This document shows positions 52,660 through 61,902 of a DNA stretch of 64,000 nt, in pieces. Source of the DNA: Phytoactinopolyspora halotolerans (GTDB lineage Bacteria; Actinomycetota; Actinomycetes; Jiangellales; Jiangellaceae); NCBI RefSeq assembly GCF_010550675.1, contig NZ_JAAGOA010000001.1:310001-374000 (forward strand), written 5' to 3'. The position numbers and the translations under genes are program-made. The stretch's first letter is position 1; every line of letters starts with the position of its first letter. The notes under the pieces were generated by a model. That model was not told the DNA's origin. It saw only the letters and a program-made list of their open reading frames with translations, and did no database searches.

Positions 52660-54702
52660 ATGACAGACACGAATGACGTCGTAGGGACGTTGATCGAGCG
52701 GAGCAATCGGCTGGGCGCCGACCCGCGCAACACCAACTACGCGGGCGGGAACACATCGGCGAAGGGCAGCACCACCGACCCGGTGACGGGTCAGGATGTC
52801 GAGCTGCTCTGGGTCAAGGGTTCCGGCGGTGACCTCGGCACCCTCACCGAGAAGGGGCTCGCCGTTCTCCGCCTCGATCGGATGCGGGCACTGACCGAGG
52901 TCTATCCGGGCGTCGACCGCGAGGACGAGATGGTGGCGGCGTTCGACTACTGCCTGCATGGCAAGGGTGGGGCGGCGCCGTCGATCGACACCGCCATGCA
53001 CGGGCTGGTCGAGGCCGCCCACGTCGATCACCTGCACCCCGACTCCGGCATCGCGCTTGCGACGGCCGCGGACGGCGAGGCTCTGACCAAGGAGTGCTTC
53101 GGCGACCGGGTCGTGTGGGTCCCGTGGCGTCGGCCGGGATTCCAGCTGGGGCTGGATATCGCTGCCATCAAGGCGGCCAACCCGCAGGCCATCGGGTGCA
53201 TCCTCGGTGGTCACGGGATCACGGCATGGGGTGACAGCAGCGAGCAGTGCGAGGAGCGCTCGCTGGAGATCATTCAGACAGCCGAGCGGTTCATCGCCGA
53301 GCGCGGCAAGGACGAGCCGTTCGGGCCGGCGGTCCCCGGCTACGAGCCGCTTCCGGCCGATGAACGACGAGCGCGGGCGGCGTCGCTCGCGCCGATCATC
53401 CGCGGCCTCGCCTCGACGGACAAACCGCAGGTCGGCCACTTCAACGATTCCGACGTGGTGCTGGAGTTCCTCTCCCGGGAGAAGTTGCAGCCGCTGGCCG
53501 CGCTGGGTACGTCCTGCCCGGACCACTTCCTGCGGACCAAGGTGCGCCCGCTGGTGCTGGATCTCCCCGCTTCCGCCCCGCTCGACGAGGTGACCACCCG
53601 GCTGAAGGAGTTGCACGCGGCGTACCGGGAGGACTACCAGGCCTATTACGACCGACATGCCACACCGGACAGCCCGGCGATCCGCGGCGCCGATCCGGCG
53701 ATCGTGCTCATCCCTGGCGTCGGCATGTTCAGCTTCGGCAAGGACAAGCAGACGGCGCGGGTGGCCGGCGAGTTCTACGTCAACGCGATCAACGTCATGC
53801 GTGGCGCCGAGGCGATCTCCACCTACGCCCCGATTCCGGAGAGCGAGAAGTTCCGGATCGAGTACTGGGCACTGGAGGAGGCGAAGCTGCAGCGGATGCC
53901 GAAGCCGAAGCCCCTGGCGACGCGCGTGGCGCTGGTCACCGGCGCCGGCTCCGGCATCGGCAAGGCCACTGCGGAACGGCTCGCCGCGGAGGGGGCGTGC
54001 GTCGTCGTCGCCGATCTGAACGGTGAGGCGGCGACACAGACGGCAGCCGAGATCGGGAACACTGACGTCGCCGTCCCGGTGACGGTGGACGTGACCGACG
54101 AAGCGCAGATCGCCGCGGCGCTGAACGAGGCCGTGCTGGCGTTCGGCGGCGTGGACCTGATCGTCAACAACGCGGGCCTGTCGATCTCGAAGCCGCTGCT
54201 GGAAACGACGGTCAAGGACTGGGACCTGCAGCATGACGTCATGGCGCGTGGTTCGTTCCTGGTCTCTCGCGAGGCCGCCCGGGTGATGATCGACCAGGGC
54301 ATGGGCGGCGACATCGTCTACATCTCCAGTAAGAACGGGGTCTTCGCCGGCCCGAACAACGTCGCCTACGGCGCGACCAAGGCAGACCAGGCGCACCAGG
54401 TGCGGCTGCTCGCCGCCGAACTGGGTGAACACGGCATCCGGGTGAACGGCGTCAATCCCGACGGAGTCGTCCGCGGCTCGGGCATCTTCGCGGGTGGTTG
54501 GGGAGCGAAGCGCGCAGCTGTGTACGGAGTCCCCGAGGAGGAGCTCGGCGCCTTTTACGCGCAGCGCACGCTGTTGAAGCGGGAGGTGCTGCCGGAGCAT
54601 GTCGCCAACGCGGTGTTCGCGCTGACCGGAGGCGACCTGAGCCACACGACCGGTCTGCACATCCCGGTCGACGCCGGCGTCGCTGCCGCGTTCCTCCGCT
54701 GA
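52660..54702 (+). CDS. rhaEW: Bifunctional rhamnulose-1-phosphate aldolase / L-lactaldehyde dehydrogenase
   Basis: 680-residue fusion. Residues 1 to about 410 are a class II aldolase domain with zinc ligands in HVDHLHPDSGIALATA and GGHGITAWGDSS, cleaving L-rhamnulose 1-phosphate to DHAP and L-lactaldehyde. From about 420 a short-chain dehydrogenase carries TGAGSGIGKATAERLAAEGA, NNAGLSISKP and YGATKADQ (catalytic Tyr and Lys), oxidising the aldehyde to L-lactate. The product fits the nearby lactate-oxidase-like gene. ATG at 52660 follows GAAGGGA. The layout is the known RhaEW of actinobacteria and related groups. Confidence 0.93.
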   Translation: MTDTNDVVGTLIERSNRLGADPRNTNYAGGNTSAKGSTTDPVTGQDVELLWVKGSGGDLGTLTEKGLAVLRLDRMRALTEVYPGVDREDEMVAAFDYCLHGKGGAAPSIDTAMHGLVEAAHVDHLHPDSGIALATAADGEALTKECFGDRVVWVPWRRPGFQLGLDIAAIKAANPQAIGCILGGHGITAWGDSSEQCEERSLEIIQTAERFIAERGKDEPFGPAVPGYEPLPADERRARAASLAPIIRGLASTDKPQVGHFNDSDVVLEFLSREKLQPLAALGTSCPDHFLRTKVRPLVLDLPASAPLDEVTTRLKELHAAYREDYQAYYDRHATPDSPAIRGADPAIVLIPGVGMFSFGKDKQTARVAGEFYVNAINVMRGAEAISTYAPIPESEKFRIEYWALEEAKLQRMPKPKPLATRVALVTGAGSGIGKATAERLAAEGACVVVADLNGEAATQTAAEIGNTDVAVPVTVDVTDEAQIAAALNEAVLAFGGVDLIVNNAGLSISKPLLETTVKDWDLQHDVMARGSFLVSREAARVMIDQGMGGDIVYISSKNGVFAGPNNVAYGATKADQAHQVRLLAAELGEHGIRVNGVNPDGVVRGSGIFAGGWGAKRAAVYGVPEEELGAFYAQRTLLKREVLPEHVANAVFALTGGDLSHTTGLHIPVDAGVAAAFLR

Positions 54703-54777
54703 CCGACACGACGTCCCGCACACGGTGGCCCACGGCGCTTGGTGTGCAGGACGTGCGCACACGATGAGGTGATGTGG

Positions 54778-56238
54778 ATGAGCGAGACGTTCTCCGCGGC
54801 CGCCGTGGACCTCGGCGCGTCGAGTGGACGAGTGGTCTTGGGACGGGTGGCGCCGGATCAGATCGAGTTCGACGTCGTACATCGATTCCGGAACGAGCCG
54901 ATCCGTAGATCCGGCACGTTGCACTGGAATTTCGACGCGCTGTTGGAGGGCGTGATCGACGGTCTTCGGGCCGCGCGGTCGGCTGAGAGCGGCCTGGAGT
55001 CCGTCGGTATCGACACCTGGGCCGTGGACTACGGGCTGATCGGCGACGACGGTGAGCTGATCGGCAATCCCGTCAACTATCGCGATTCGCGGACCGATGG
55101 GATCATGGAATCCGTTCGTGAACGGCTGGGCGACGAGCGGCTCTACGGCGTCACCGGACTCCAGTACCTGCCCTTCAACACGGTCTATCAACTGCTGGCC
55201 GAAGACGAGGATCGCCTCGCCACGGCATCGTCGCTGCTGCTCATGCCAGATCTACTGTCGTACGCGCTCACCGGCGCCGTGGGCGCCGAGCGTACCAATG
55301 CTTCCACGACCCAGATGTACGACGTGACGCGTGGCGAGTGGGCCGTGGATCTGATCGAAGAGCTGGGGCTGCCGACGCGGATTCTGCCGCCGATCCACAA
55401 CACCGGCAAAATGGCCGGCGCCGTCCTCCCTGGGCTAAGGGACCGGATCGGCGACGACGGGCGGCTCCAGGTTCGCGCGGTCGCCTCACATGACACGGCG
55501 TCGGCGGTGGCGGCGGTTCCCGCGACGGCAGACGGGTTCGCGTACATCTCCTGCGGCACCTGGTCTCTTGTCGGCATCGAACTGGACCGCCCGGTACTGA
55601 CCGCGGAGAGCGTCGCCGCGAACTTCACCAACGAGGTCGGCGTCGACGGCACCATCCGTTACCTGCGCAACGTCATGGGGCTGTGGCCGCTGCAGGAGTG
55701 CATACGCACGTGGAAGGCCGACGGCGATCGGGTCCGACTCGACGAGCTGCTCGACGCCGCGGGTCGCGAGCCGGCGCTGCGCAGCGTCATCGACGCCGAG
55801 TCGCCGGACCTGGTGCCGCCTGACGGCATGCCGTCCCGGATCCGCAAGCTCTGCGCCGACGCGGGCCGGCCGGTGCCCGAGTCTAAGCCGGCCGTGGTGC
55901 GCTGCATTATGGACAGCCTGGCCATCGGCCACGCCCGCACCGTCCGGGACGCCGCCCGGCTGTCCGGGCGGGACGTGGAGGTGGTGCACCTCGTCGGCGG
56001 TGGTTCGCAGAACCGGCTGTTGGCTCAGCTGACCGCCGACGCCACGGGTCTGCCGGTGATGGCAGGGCCGACGGAGGCGACCGCACTGGGCAACCTGTTG
56101 GTGCAGGCACGAGCCGCGGGGATCGTCGACGGCCGTGCCGAAGCACGGGCCTTGATTGCGGCCACCCAGCCGGTCGAACGTTTCGACCCGCGATCGGACA
56201 TCGACTGGTCACCCTGGCTCTCACCCACGCCTAAATGA
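54778..56238 (+). CDS. rhaB: Rhamnulokinase
   Basis: 486-residue FGGY kinase. Motifs: AAVDLGASSGRVVLGRV, GIDTWAVDYGLIGDDGELIG, VASHDTASAVAAVPA, ISCGTWSLVGIELD and HLVGGGSQNRLLAQLTADAT. It phosphorylates L-rhamnulose before RhaEW cleavage. ATG at 54778 has GAGGTG six bases upstream; ATGs closer to that site are less well placed. It lies 75 bp after rhaEW. Its stop (AAATGA) is made by the left end of a 92-bp palindromic element. Confidence 0.93.
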   Translation: MSETFSAAAVDLGASSGRVVLGRVAPDQIEFDVVHRFRNEPIRRSGTLHWNFDALLEGVIDGLRAARSAESGLESVGIDTWAVDYGLIGDDGELIGNPVNYRDSRTDGIMESVRERLGDERLYGVTGLQYLPFNTVYQLLAEDEDRLATASSLLLMPDLLSYALTGAVGAERTNASTTQMYDVTRGEWAVDLIEELGLPTRILPPIHNTGKMAGAVLPGLRDRIGDDGRLQVRAVASHDTASAVAAVPATADGFAYISCGTWSLVGIELDRPVLTAESVAANFTNEVGVDGTIRYLRNVMGLWPLQECIRTWKADGDRVRLDELLDAAGREPALRSVIDAESPDLVPPDGMPSRIRKLCADAGRPVPESKPAVVRCIMDSLAIGHARTVRDAARLSGRDVEVVHLVGGGSQNRLLAQLTADATGLPVMAGPTEATALGNLLVQARAAGIVDGRAEARALIAATQPVERFDPRSDIDWSPWLSPTPK

Positions 56239-56322
56239 TCATGTTTGGTAGGTTTTCTCGTGCCCTAACAGGTCTGCAGACATGGTAGGGCACGAGAAAA
56301 CCCACTTCACATGATCATTTAG
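56231..56322. repeat. 92-bp palindromic element, copy 4 (inverted orientation)
   Basis: Fourth copy, oriented opposite to copies 1-3 judging by the asymmetric centre. The left arm has drifted (CATGTTTGGTAGG where others have CATGTGAAGTGGG), while the right arm is canonical. The rhaB TGA stop lies inside its left end. The stop of the convergent ABC exporter is six bases beyond its right end. Confidence 0.92.
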
Positions 56323-56328
56323 GGTCAG

Positions 56329-59300
56329 TCAGCTTGCTGGTTGAAGCACGCGAGCGACGTACTCGGGAGCGGGTTCGTCGGCGGCGATCCGCCCGTCGGC
56401 GACGACGATCACACGGTCGACCCAGTGCAACGACTGCGGCCGGTGGGTGACCACCAGCGTCGTGCGCCCCGCCGACGCCACCCGCATCGCCTGGTTGACC
56501 TTGCGTTCGCTGGCCAAGTCCAGGTTCGACGTGGCCTCGTCCAGGATGAGGATCGACGGATCGTGTAGCAGCGCCCTGGCCAGGCAGATCAGCTGCCGCT
56601 GCCCGGCCGACAACGAGCGACCCCGCTCGGCCACCACGTGGTGATAACCGCCCGGAAGCCGCTCGATGAACTCGTGCGCTCCGACCGCCCGGGCCGCGGC
56701 CTCCACCTCGGCGTCGCTGGCGTCCGGCTTCGCGTAGGCGATGTTGTCCCGGATCGTCCGCGAGAACAGGAACGGTTCCTGTGGCACATAGCCGAGATGG
56801 CTGCGGTAGCCGGTCAGGTCGAGACCGTCCAGCGGCCGCCCGTCCACCAGCACTGTTCCGGACGTCGGATCGTAGAACCGGGCGATCAGCTTCGACAGGG
56901 TCGACTTGCCCGCACCCGTGCGGCCCACGAAGGCGACCCGCTCGCCCGGCGGTATGTGCAGATCGACGTCGCGGATCGCATCGGTGGACGTGCCCTGGTA
57001 ACGCAGCCGCGTGCGGTGGAACCGGATGTCGCCGCGTAGCCCGTCCACAGGCTCGGCATCCGGGCCGACGGGGGTGGACGTTTCCAGTGCGAGCAGCCGG
57101 CGGACCCGGACCAAACCGGTCCGCGCCCGCTGGTAGACGTCGAACACCTGGGAGAGCTGCTGGATCGGGGCGAAGACCTGAGCCAGGTACAGCAGGAAGG
57201 CGATCAACGTGCCCAGCGCCAACGTGCCGGACTCGATCCTGGTGGCCCCGACCCCCAGTACGGCGGCGATCGCCAGCACCGAGAGCAGCTCGATGGTCGC
57301 GACGTACACCGACGTGGCGAACAGCCCGCGCAGGCTGGCGGCGACGTACTCCCGGCCGAGCGCGGCGAAGCGGCCGAGGTTGTGTCCCTCGCGCAGGTAC
57401 GCGTGGGTGACCCGGATCCCGGCCATGCTTTCCTGGATGTTCGCGTTGATCAGCGACAGCTGCTCGCGCGCCCGGTCGTAGGCGACGAACGCCCGCCGCC
57501 GGTACCACCAGGTGCTCAGCGCCGCGAACGGGATGACGCCCAACACCACCAGCGCCAGCAGCGGGTCGAGCACGACCACCACCACCGACATCCCGACGAA
57601 CGTCGTCAGGCTGACCACCGTGTTGATCAGGCCGACCTGGAACAGCTGCGCGATCGCATCGACATCCGAGGTCATCCGGGTCATGATCCGCCCGGCCTGG
57701 GTCCGGTCGTAGTAGTCGATCCCGAGCCGCTGCAACTGCCCGAAGATCCGCACCCGCAGAGCCAGCAGCAGGCGTTCGGTACTCCGAGCCGTCCAGAGCA
57801 GGCCCGTGCGCTGGTCCCACCACAACGCCACGACCAGCGCGGCAGCGACGGCGCAGATACCGAGCAGCGTCGGCGTGGACCCCGCGAGCATGCCATGGTC
57901 CACCGCCTGGCGTACCAGCATCGGGTTGATCAGGACGATGACCGCTTCCGCGATCACCAATCCCAGCCCGACCAGCAGGCCGCGAACATACGGCCGGATG
58001 AACTCCGGCAGGCGGAGCGGACCGCCCGACCGCTCCTCGCGGGCGAAGTCCACGGCGGTCGCGTCCCTGGGCGGTGGCAACTCGGCGATCTGTGCGGCCA
58101 CCGCCGCCGGCACCTGCAACTGGGTCGACGGGAGGTGACCGGTGGCGTCCTGGCGCGATTCCCACGCCGACGCGGTGGCCTCGAACCGGCCGGAGCGGGC
58201 CTGCCCGATCAATTGCGCCGGCCCCTCGTCGGTGCTTCCCGGGCCGTCTCCGAACAGGTCTTGGTACAGCTCCGAACGGGCGAGCAGTTCCTCGTGGCTG
58301 CCCTGGTCGACCACCCGGCCGTCGTCGATCAACACGACGCGGTCGGCCAACCGCAGGGTGGATTCCCGATACGCCACGAGCAGGACGGTGCGCTCGGCCA
58401 GGAACGGCTTGAGGTTGGCGTGGATACGCTCCTCGACCTTGACGTCCACCGACGACGTCGCGTCGTCCAGCAGCAGGATGTCCGGGTTGGCGAGGATGGC
58501 GCGGGCGAGGGCGACGCGCTGACGCTGCCCGCCGGAGAGCGTGATGCCCTCCTCACCCACCATCGTGTCGTAGCCGTCGGAGAGTTCGGAGATGAACTCG
58601 TCGGCCGCGGCCGCGCGCGCCGCCGCCCGGATCTCGGCGTCCGTGGCGTCCGGCCGGCCGTAGGCGATGTTGGCGCCGATCGTGTCGGAGAAGAGGAAGC
58701 TGTTCTCGAACACCACGCCGATCTGCTCCCGCAGCCGCGGCAGTGACCACCGGCGCACGTCGATGCCGTCCACGCTGATGGTGCCGGCGTCGGCGTCGAA
58801 GAATCGCGGGAGCATGGTGATCGCGGTCGACTTGCCGCACCCCGACGGGCCCACCAGGGCCACGGTCTCACCGGGCGCGATATCGAGGGAGAACCCGCGC
58901 AGCACCTGATGGCCGTCCCCATCGGCGTAGGCGAACCGCACGTCGCGGAACGAGACCGCACCCCCGCGCTGCCGGATGTCGACCGGGCGCAGCGGCTCGG
59001 TGATCTCCGGACGCAGGTCCAGCAGTTCACCGACCCGCTCGGTGGCCGCGCGGCACATCGGGGCGTTGGTCAGGACCATCCCGGCGACCCGTGCCACACC
59101 GACGAGCTCGGCGAGGTAACCGGTGCAGGCCAGGAAGACACCGACGGTGAGGTGCCCGTTGAGGACGAGCAGCCCGCCGACGAGGAGGACGAGCACCTGA
59201 CCGGCCAGCGGGGCCCCCTGCAGCGAGGCCATGAACGGGGCACGCAGCCGGACGGCACGCACCCGCGCGGCGAACATGTCGAGCAGCGACCGGTGCAACC

Positions 59301-60219
59301 GCTCTGTCTCGGCCGGCTGCTGACCGAACGCGCGCACGACGCGGACGCCGGTCACGGCCTCTTCGACGCGGGTGGTCATCTCGGCTTCGCGTTGTTGCGC
59401 GTCCCAGCCGGCCGCGTAGACCTTGCGCCGCTGCCGGTTCGTCACCACGAAGACGGTGATGATCACGGCGACGACGAGCATCGCCACGAACGGCGAGAGG
59501 GTGAACATGATGGTCACCGCGAGCGTCGCCGACAGCAGCGCCCCGGCGACATGCGGGATCCAGGACAGCAGCATGTGCACGAAATGCAGGTCGCTGCTGA
59601 TCCTGGAGACCAGCTGGCCGCTCTGCAGCTGCGAGTGGCCGGTGAAGTCGAGCCGCTGCAGCGTGTCATAGACGTCGTGACGGAGATTGTCCTGGATCCG
59701 GAACGCCGTCTTGCCGCCGACGTAGCGCCAGCCACTGGACAGTCCGAACCTGGCGACGGCGACGCAGGCCAGCAGCACCAGCATCGGAACCAGCGGCGCG
59801 GTGCCGGCCACGATGGCGTCGTCGATGACCCTGCCCTGGGTGACCGGGACCGTGGCGACCGTGCCGGCCCAGAGCAACGCCAGCAGGATTGAGAGGAACA
59901 GTGTCCGCTTGTGGCGGAGCAGGTACGGCGCCAGTCGCCGGAACGTACCCGGCGGGGATTGCGGCGGACGGGTGCCGGACGAGTAGTGGACGCCTACCTG
60001 GGCAGAGTTCTCCCCGGGATCGGGGCGGTGACGATCTGACGCGCCGTCAGGGTCGGATGCGCCATCGATCGTGGCGGTCGCACCCGCGGCGCTCGACGAC
60101 GCAGCCGCCTGCGTCTCTTGCTGAGTTGCCGGTTCGAGGCTCGCACGGGAGCCGGAGCGATGGTTGGGCGTGGATGGATGATGATCTGACGGGCCGGTGG
60201 GCGAGGTGCGGGAGGGCAC
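56329..60219 (-). CDS. Fused heterodimeric ABC exporter (TMD-NBD-TMD-NBD)
   Basis: 1296-residue protein containing two full exporter halves. A ~95-residue disordered Ser/Pro/Asp-rich start precedes six helices and NBD1: Walker A GPSGCGKST (about 456), signature LSGGQRQRVALA, Walker B ILLLDDATSSVD (about 583) and H-loop position LLVAYRES (about 613). A second helix bundle leads to NBD2: GRTGAGKST (about 1101), LSAGQRQLICLA, LILDEATSNLD and VVTHRPQS. NBD1 lacks the catalytic Glu (Asp instead) and the H-loop His (Tyr instead), so its ATP site is degenerate as in heterodimeric exporters. It probably exports lipids or drugs. GTG follows GGAG by six bases. Confidence 0.93.
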   Translation of the reverse strand: MPSRTSPTGPSDHHPSTPNHRSGSRASLEPATQQETQAAASSSAAGATATIDGASDPDGASDRHRPDPGENSAQVGVHYSSGTRPPQSPPGTFRRLAPYLLRHKRTLFLSILLALLWAGTVATVPVTQGRVIDDAIVAGTAPLVPMLVLLACVAVARFGLSSGWRYVGGKTAFRIQDNLRHDVYDTLQRLDFTGHSQLQSGQLVSRISSDLHFVHMLLSWIPHVAGALLSATLAVTIMFTLSPFVAMLVVAVIITVFVVTNRQRRKVYAAGWDAQQREAEMTTRVEEAVTGVRVVRAFGQQPAETERLHRSLLDMFAARVRAVRLRAPFMASLQGAPLAGQVLVLLVGGLLVLNGHLTVGVFLACTGYLAELVGVARVAGMVLTNAPMCRAATERVGELLDLRPEITEPLRPVDIRQRGGAVSFRDVRFAYADGDGHQVLRGFSLDIAPGETVALVGPSGCGKSTAITMLPRFFDADAGTISVDGIDVRRWSLPRLREQIGVVFENSFLFSDTIGANIAYGRPDATDAEIRAAARAAAADEFISELSDGYDTMVGEEGITLSGGQRQRVALARAILANPDILLLDDATSSVDVKVEERIHANLKPFLAERTVLLVAYRESTLRLADRVVLIDDGRVVDQGSHEELLARSELYQDLFGDGPGSTDEGPAQLIGQARSGRFEATASAWESRQDATGHLPSTQLQVPAAVAAQIAELPPPRDATAVDFAREERSGGPLRLPEFIRPYVRGLLVGLGLVIAEAVIVLINPMLVRQAVDHGMLAGSTPTLLGICAVAAALVVALWWDQRTGLLWTARSTERLLLALRVRIFGQLQRLGIDYYDRTQAGRIMTRMTSDVDAIAQLFQVGLINTVVSLTTFVGMSVVVVVLDPLLALVVLGVIPFAALSTWWYRRRAFVAYDRAREQLSLINANIQESMAGIRVTHAYLREGHNLGRFAALGREYVAASLRGLFATSVYVATIELLSVLAIAAVLGVGATRIESGTLALGTLIAFLLYLAQVFAPIQQLSQVFDVYQRARTGLVRVRRLLALETSTPVGPDAEPVDGLRGDIRFHRTRLRYQGTSTDAIRDVDLHIPPGERVAFVGRTGAGKSTLSKLIARFYDPTSGTVLVDGRPLDGLDLTGYRSHLGYVPQEPFLFSRTIRDNIAYAKPDASDAEVEAAARAVGAHEFIERLPGGYHHVVAERGRSLSAGQRQLICLARALLHDPSILILDEATSNLDLASERKVNQAMRVASAGRTTLVVTHRPQSLHWVDRVIVVADGRIAADEPAPEYVARVLQPAS

Positions 60220-60352
60220 AACATTCTCCGGTACGAAATAGAACGGGTGAAACGAGTCCGACGCGGACCGGAGCCATTCTATCGTGCGCGATCGACGGTG
60301 CCCATCCGATTTTCGTTTCGAGCACCGCCGATCACGGCAACCGCGCTACCGC

Positions 60353-61552
60353 TCAGGACCAGTACACGACCACCTTGTCGCCCACGTTGACCTGGTCGAA
60401 CAGCGAAGCAATGGCGCCCTCGTCGCGGACGTTGACGCATCCGTGCGACGCCCCGTTGTAGCCGTTCGCGGCGAAGTCCGGCGAGTAGTGCACGGCCTGT
60501 CCGCCGCTGAAGAACATCGCGTACGGCATCGGCGTGTCGTAGAGCGACGAGACATGGTCCCGCGACTTCCACCCGACCGAGAAGACCCCTTCCCGGGTCG
60601 GCGTCAGCTCGGAGCCGAACCGGACGTCGAGCGTCATGTGGACATCGCCGTCAGTCACCCACTTCAGCGTCTGGGTGGTCTTGTCGATGCAGAGGACGCG
60701 TCCGCTCGCACACTCCGGCGGCAGCCCGGCGGTCTTCTTCTCGTCGTCGGCCTCGTCGTCGTCTTCCTCGTCCTCTTCGGGATCGCGGTTGTGCAGCTCG
60801 TCGTCGGTGGGTTCCCGGGTCATGGAGACGAGCGTGTCCCACGTGTCCTGATCGACGGCTCCGGTGTCCGGCAGCCCACGCTTGACCTGGAATCCGGCGA
60901 CAGCCTGCGCCGTGACGTCTCCGTAGTTGGGCGTGATCTCGCCGTCGAACCAACCGATCTGCTTGAGCCGGGCCTGGAGCTCGCGGACCTCGTCACCGGT
61001 GTCGCCGTGCTGGAGGATCGGTGGACCGGCCACGATGCGGTTGTGCAGTTCGTCGTCGGTGGGTTCCCGGGTCATGGAGACGAGCGTGTCCCACGTCTGC
61101 TCGTCGACCTCTCCGGTCGCGTCGTACCCACGCTTGTCCTGGAACCCGGAGACGGCCTCCACGGTCACATCGTCGTACTCGCCGGTGATGTCGGGCGCGT
61201 ACCACTCGATCTGCTTCAGGCGCGCCTGCAGTTCGCGCACGTCATCGCCGGTGTCTCCGGCGGCCATCATCGCCTCGGGAGTCGGCGACTCGGTGGGCTC
61301 CGGCGTCGTGGTCGGCTCAGGGGTCTCGGTGGGTTCAGGTGTAGCGGTCGGCGACGGCGTCACCTTGGTCGACGCCGCATCGATCGGGTCCGGGGATTCG
61401 GTGGATGCTTGCGACGTAGGCGTGCCGGGATCTGAACCCGCCGTGGCGTCGTCGTCGCCGAGCTGGCTCAGGCCGTACGCGCCTCCCACGCCCACGGCAG
61501 CCGCGACGACCACCGACACAACACCGACGGCCAACTTGTTTCCGCGCATCAC
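60353..61552 (-). CDS. L,D-transpeptidase with two peptidoglycan-binding domains
   Basis: 399-residue envelope enzyme. An N-terminal membrane anchor (LAVGVVSVVVAAAVGVGGAY) is followed by a Thr/Pro/Glu linker and two PG-binding domains (about 98-165 and 185-255). A very acidic spacer (DPEEDEEDDDEADDEKK) precedes the YkuD domain with HYSPDFAANGYNGASHGCVN, holding the catalytic His and Cys. It forms 3-3 cross-links in peptidoglycan or attaches proteins to it. The two PG-binding domains end with the same 20-residue block, duplicated at DNA level. GTG at 61552 and ATG at 61549 are both possible starts. Confidence 0.9.
   Translation of the reverse strand: MMRGNKLAVGVVSVVVAAAVGVGGAYGLSQLGDDDATAGSDPGTPTSQASTESPDPIDAASTKVTPSPTATPEPTETPEPTTTPEPTESPTPEAMMAAGDTGDDVRELQARLKQIEWYAPDITGEYDDVTVEAVSGFQDKRGYDATGEVDEQTWDTLVSMTREPTDDELHNRIVAGPPILQHGDTGDEVRELQARLKQIGWFDGEITPNYGDVTAQAVAGFQVKRGLPDTGAVDQDTWDTLVSMTREPTDDELHNRDPEEDEEDDDEADDEKKTAGLPPECASGRVLCIDKTTQTLKWVTDGDVHMTLDVRFGSELTPTREGVFSVGWKSRDHVSSLYDTPMPYAMFFSGGQAVHYSPDFAANGYNGASHGCVNVRDEGAIASLFDQVNVGDKVVVYWS
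60785..61096. repeat. Intragenic 60-bp direct repeat in the L,D-transpeptidase gene
   Basis: 60785-60844 and 61037-61096 are identical except for one base. They encode the same segment (TWDTLVSMTREPTDDELHNR) at the end of each peptidoglycan-binding domain, 252 bp apart. DNA identity well above that of the surrounding domains points to recent duplication or gene conversion. Confidence 0.85.
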
Positions 61553-61902
61553 GAACCTCTACCTCTGATTCCGTACTGAACGACGTCCGGTTACGCCGCC
61601 CCCCAAGAGACATGACGCCCATAATGCCCGGGAGGTTGCATGGATTGAACCAGAGTCCGGATCACGAGTCGAACTCGATGTCGTGACGTGCAGATGTGGA
61701 GTGGGTAGCGTCCAGGGAAACGAGCCATGGAAGAGAACGCCTTACAGGGACGTTATGTGGTTTCGGGTACTTCTACCCGGCACAGCGTGGTGCCTGGTCA
61801 CGACCTACATGGAGGCTGCTCGGCGACGTGTGACCGGTTGGCCGGGCGCCGCGCGGACCGGCGCGGCGGGAACGGCTGAAGCAGCAGCGGCGAAAGGGGA
61901 AC
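61553..61902. other. 350-bp intergenic region before mshA
   Basis: Divergent control region between the L,D-transpeptidase and mshA. No convincing gene, tRNA or large palindrome is visible. A short open frame on the plus strand overlaps mshA in another frame and has no recognisable product. Promoters for both flanking genes are expected here, but I cannot place them with confidence. Confidence 0.6.

Noticed and set aside
52588-55191. 867-codon open frame on the minus strand opposite rhaEW and rhaB
   Set aside because: It has no recognisable motif and lies opposite two genes with full catalytic motifs. Long antisense frames are expected at this GC content.
56315-58165. 616-codon minus-strand frame inside the fused ABC exporter
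   Set aside because: It is a shifted frame of the exporter, low-complexity in Arg/Gly/Ala/Pro, and has no start-region or domain support.
57382-58746. 454-codon plus-strand frame opposite the exporter
   Set aside because: Rich in His/Gln/Arg/Asp with no domain; typical antisense shadow of GC-rich coding DNA.
61630-61690. Possible tRNA in the gap before mshA
   Set aside because: No T-loop GGTTCRANYCC or acceptor stem pairing could be found.
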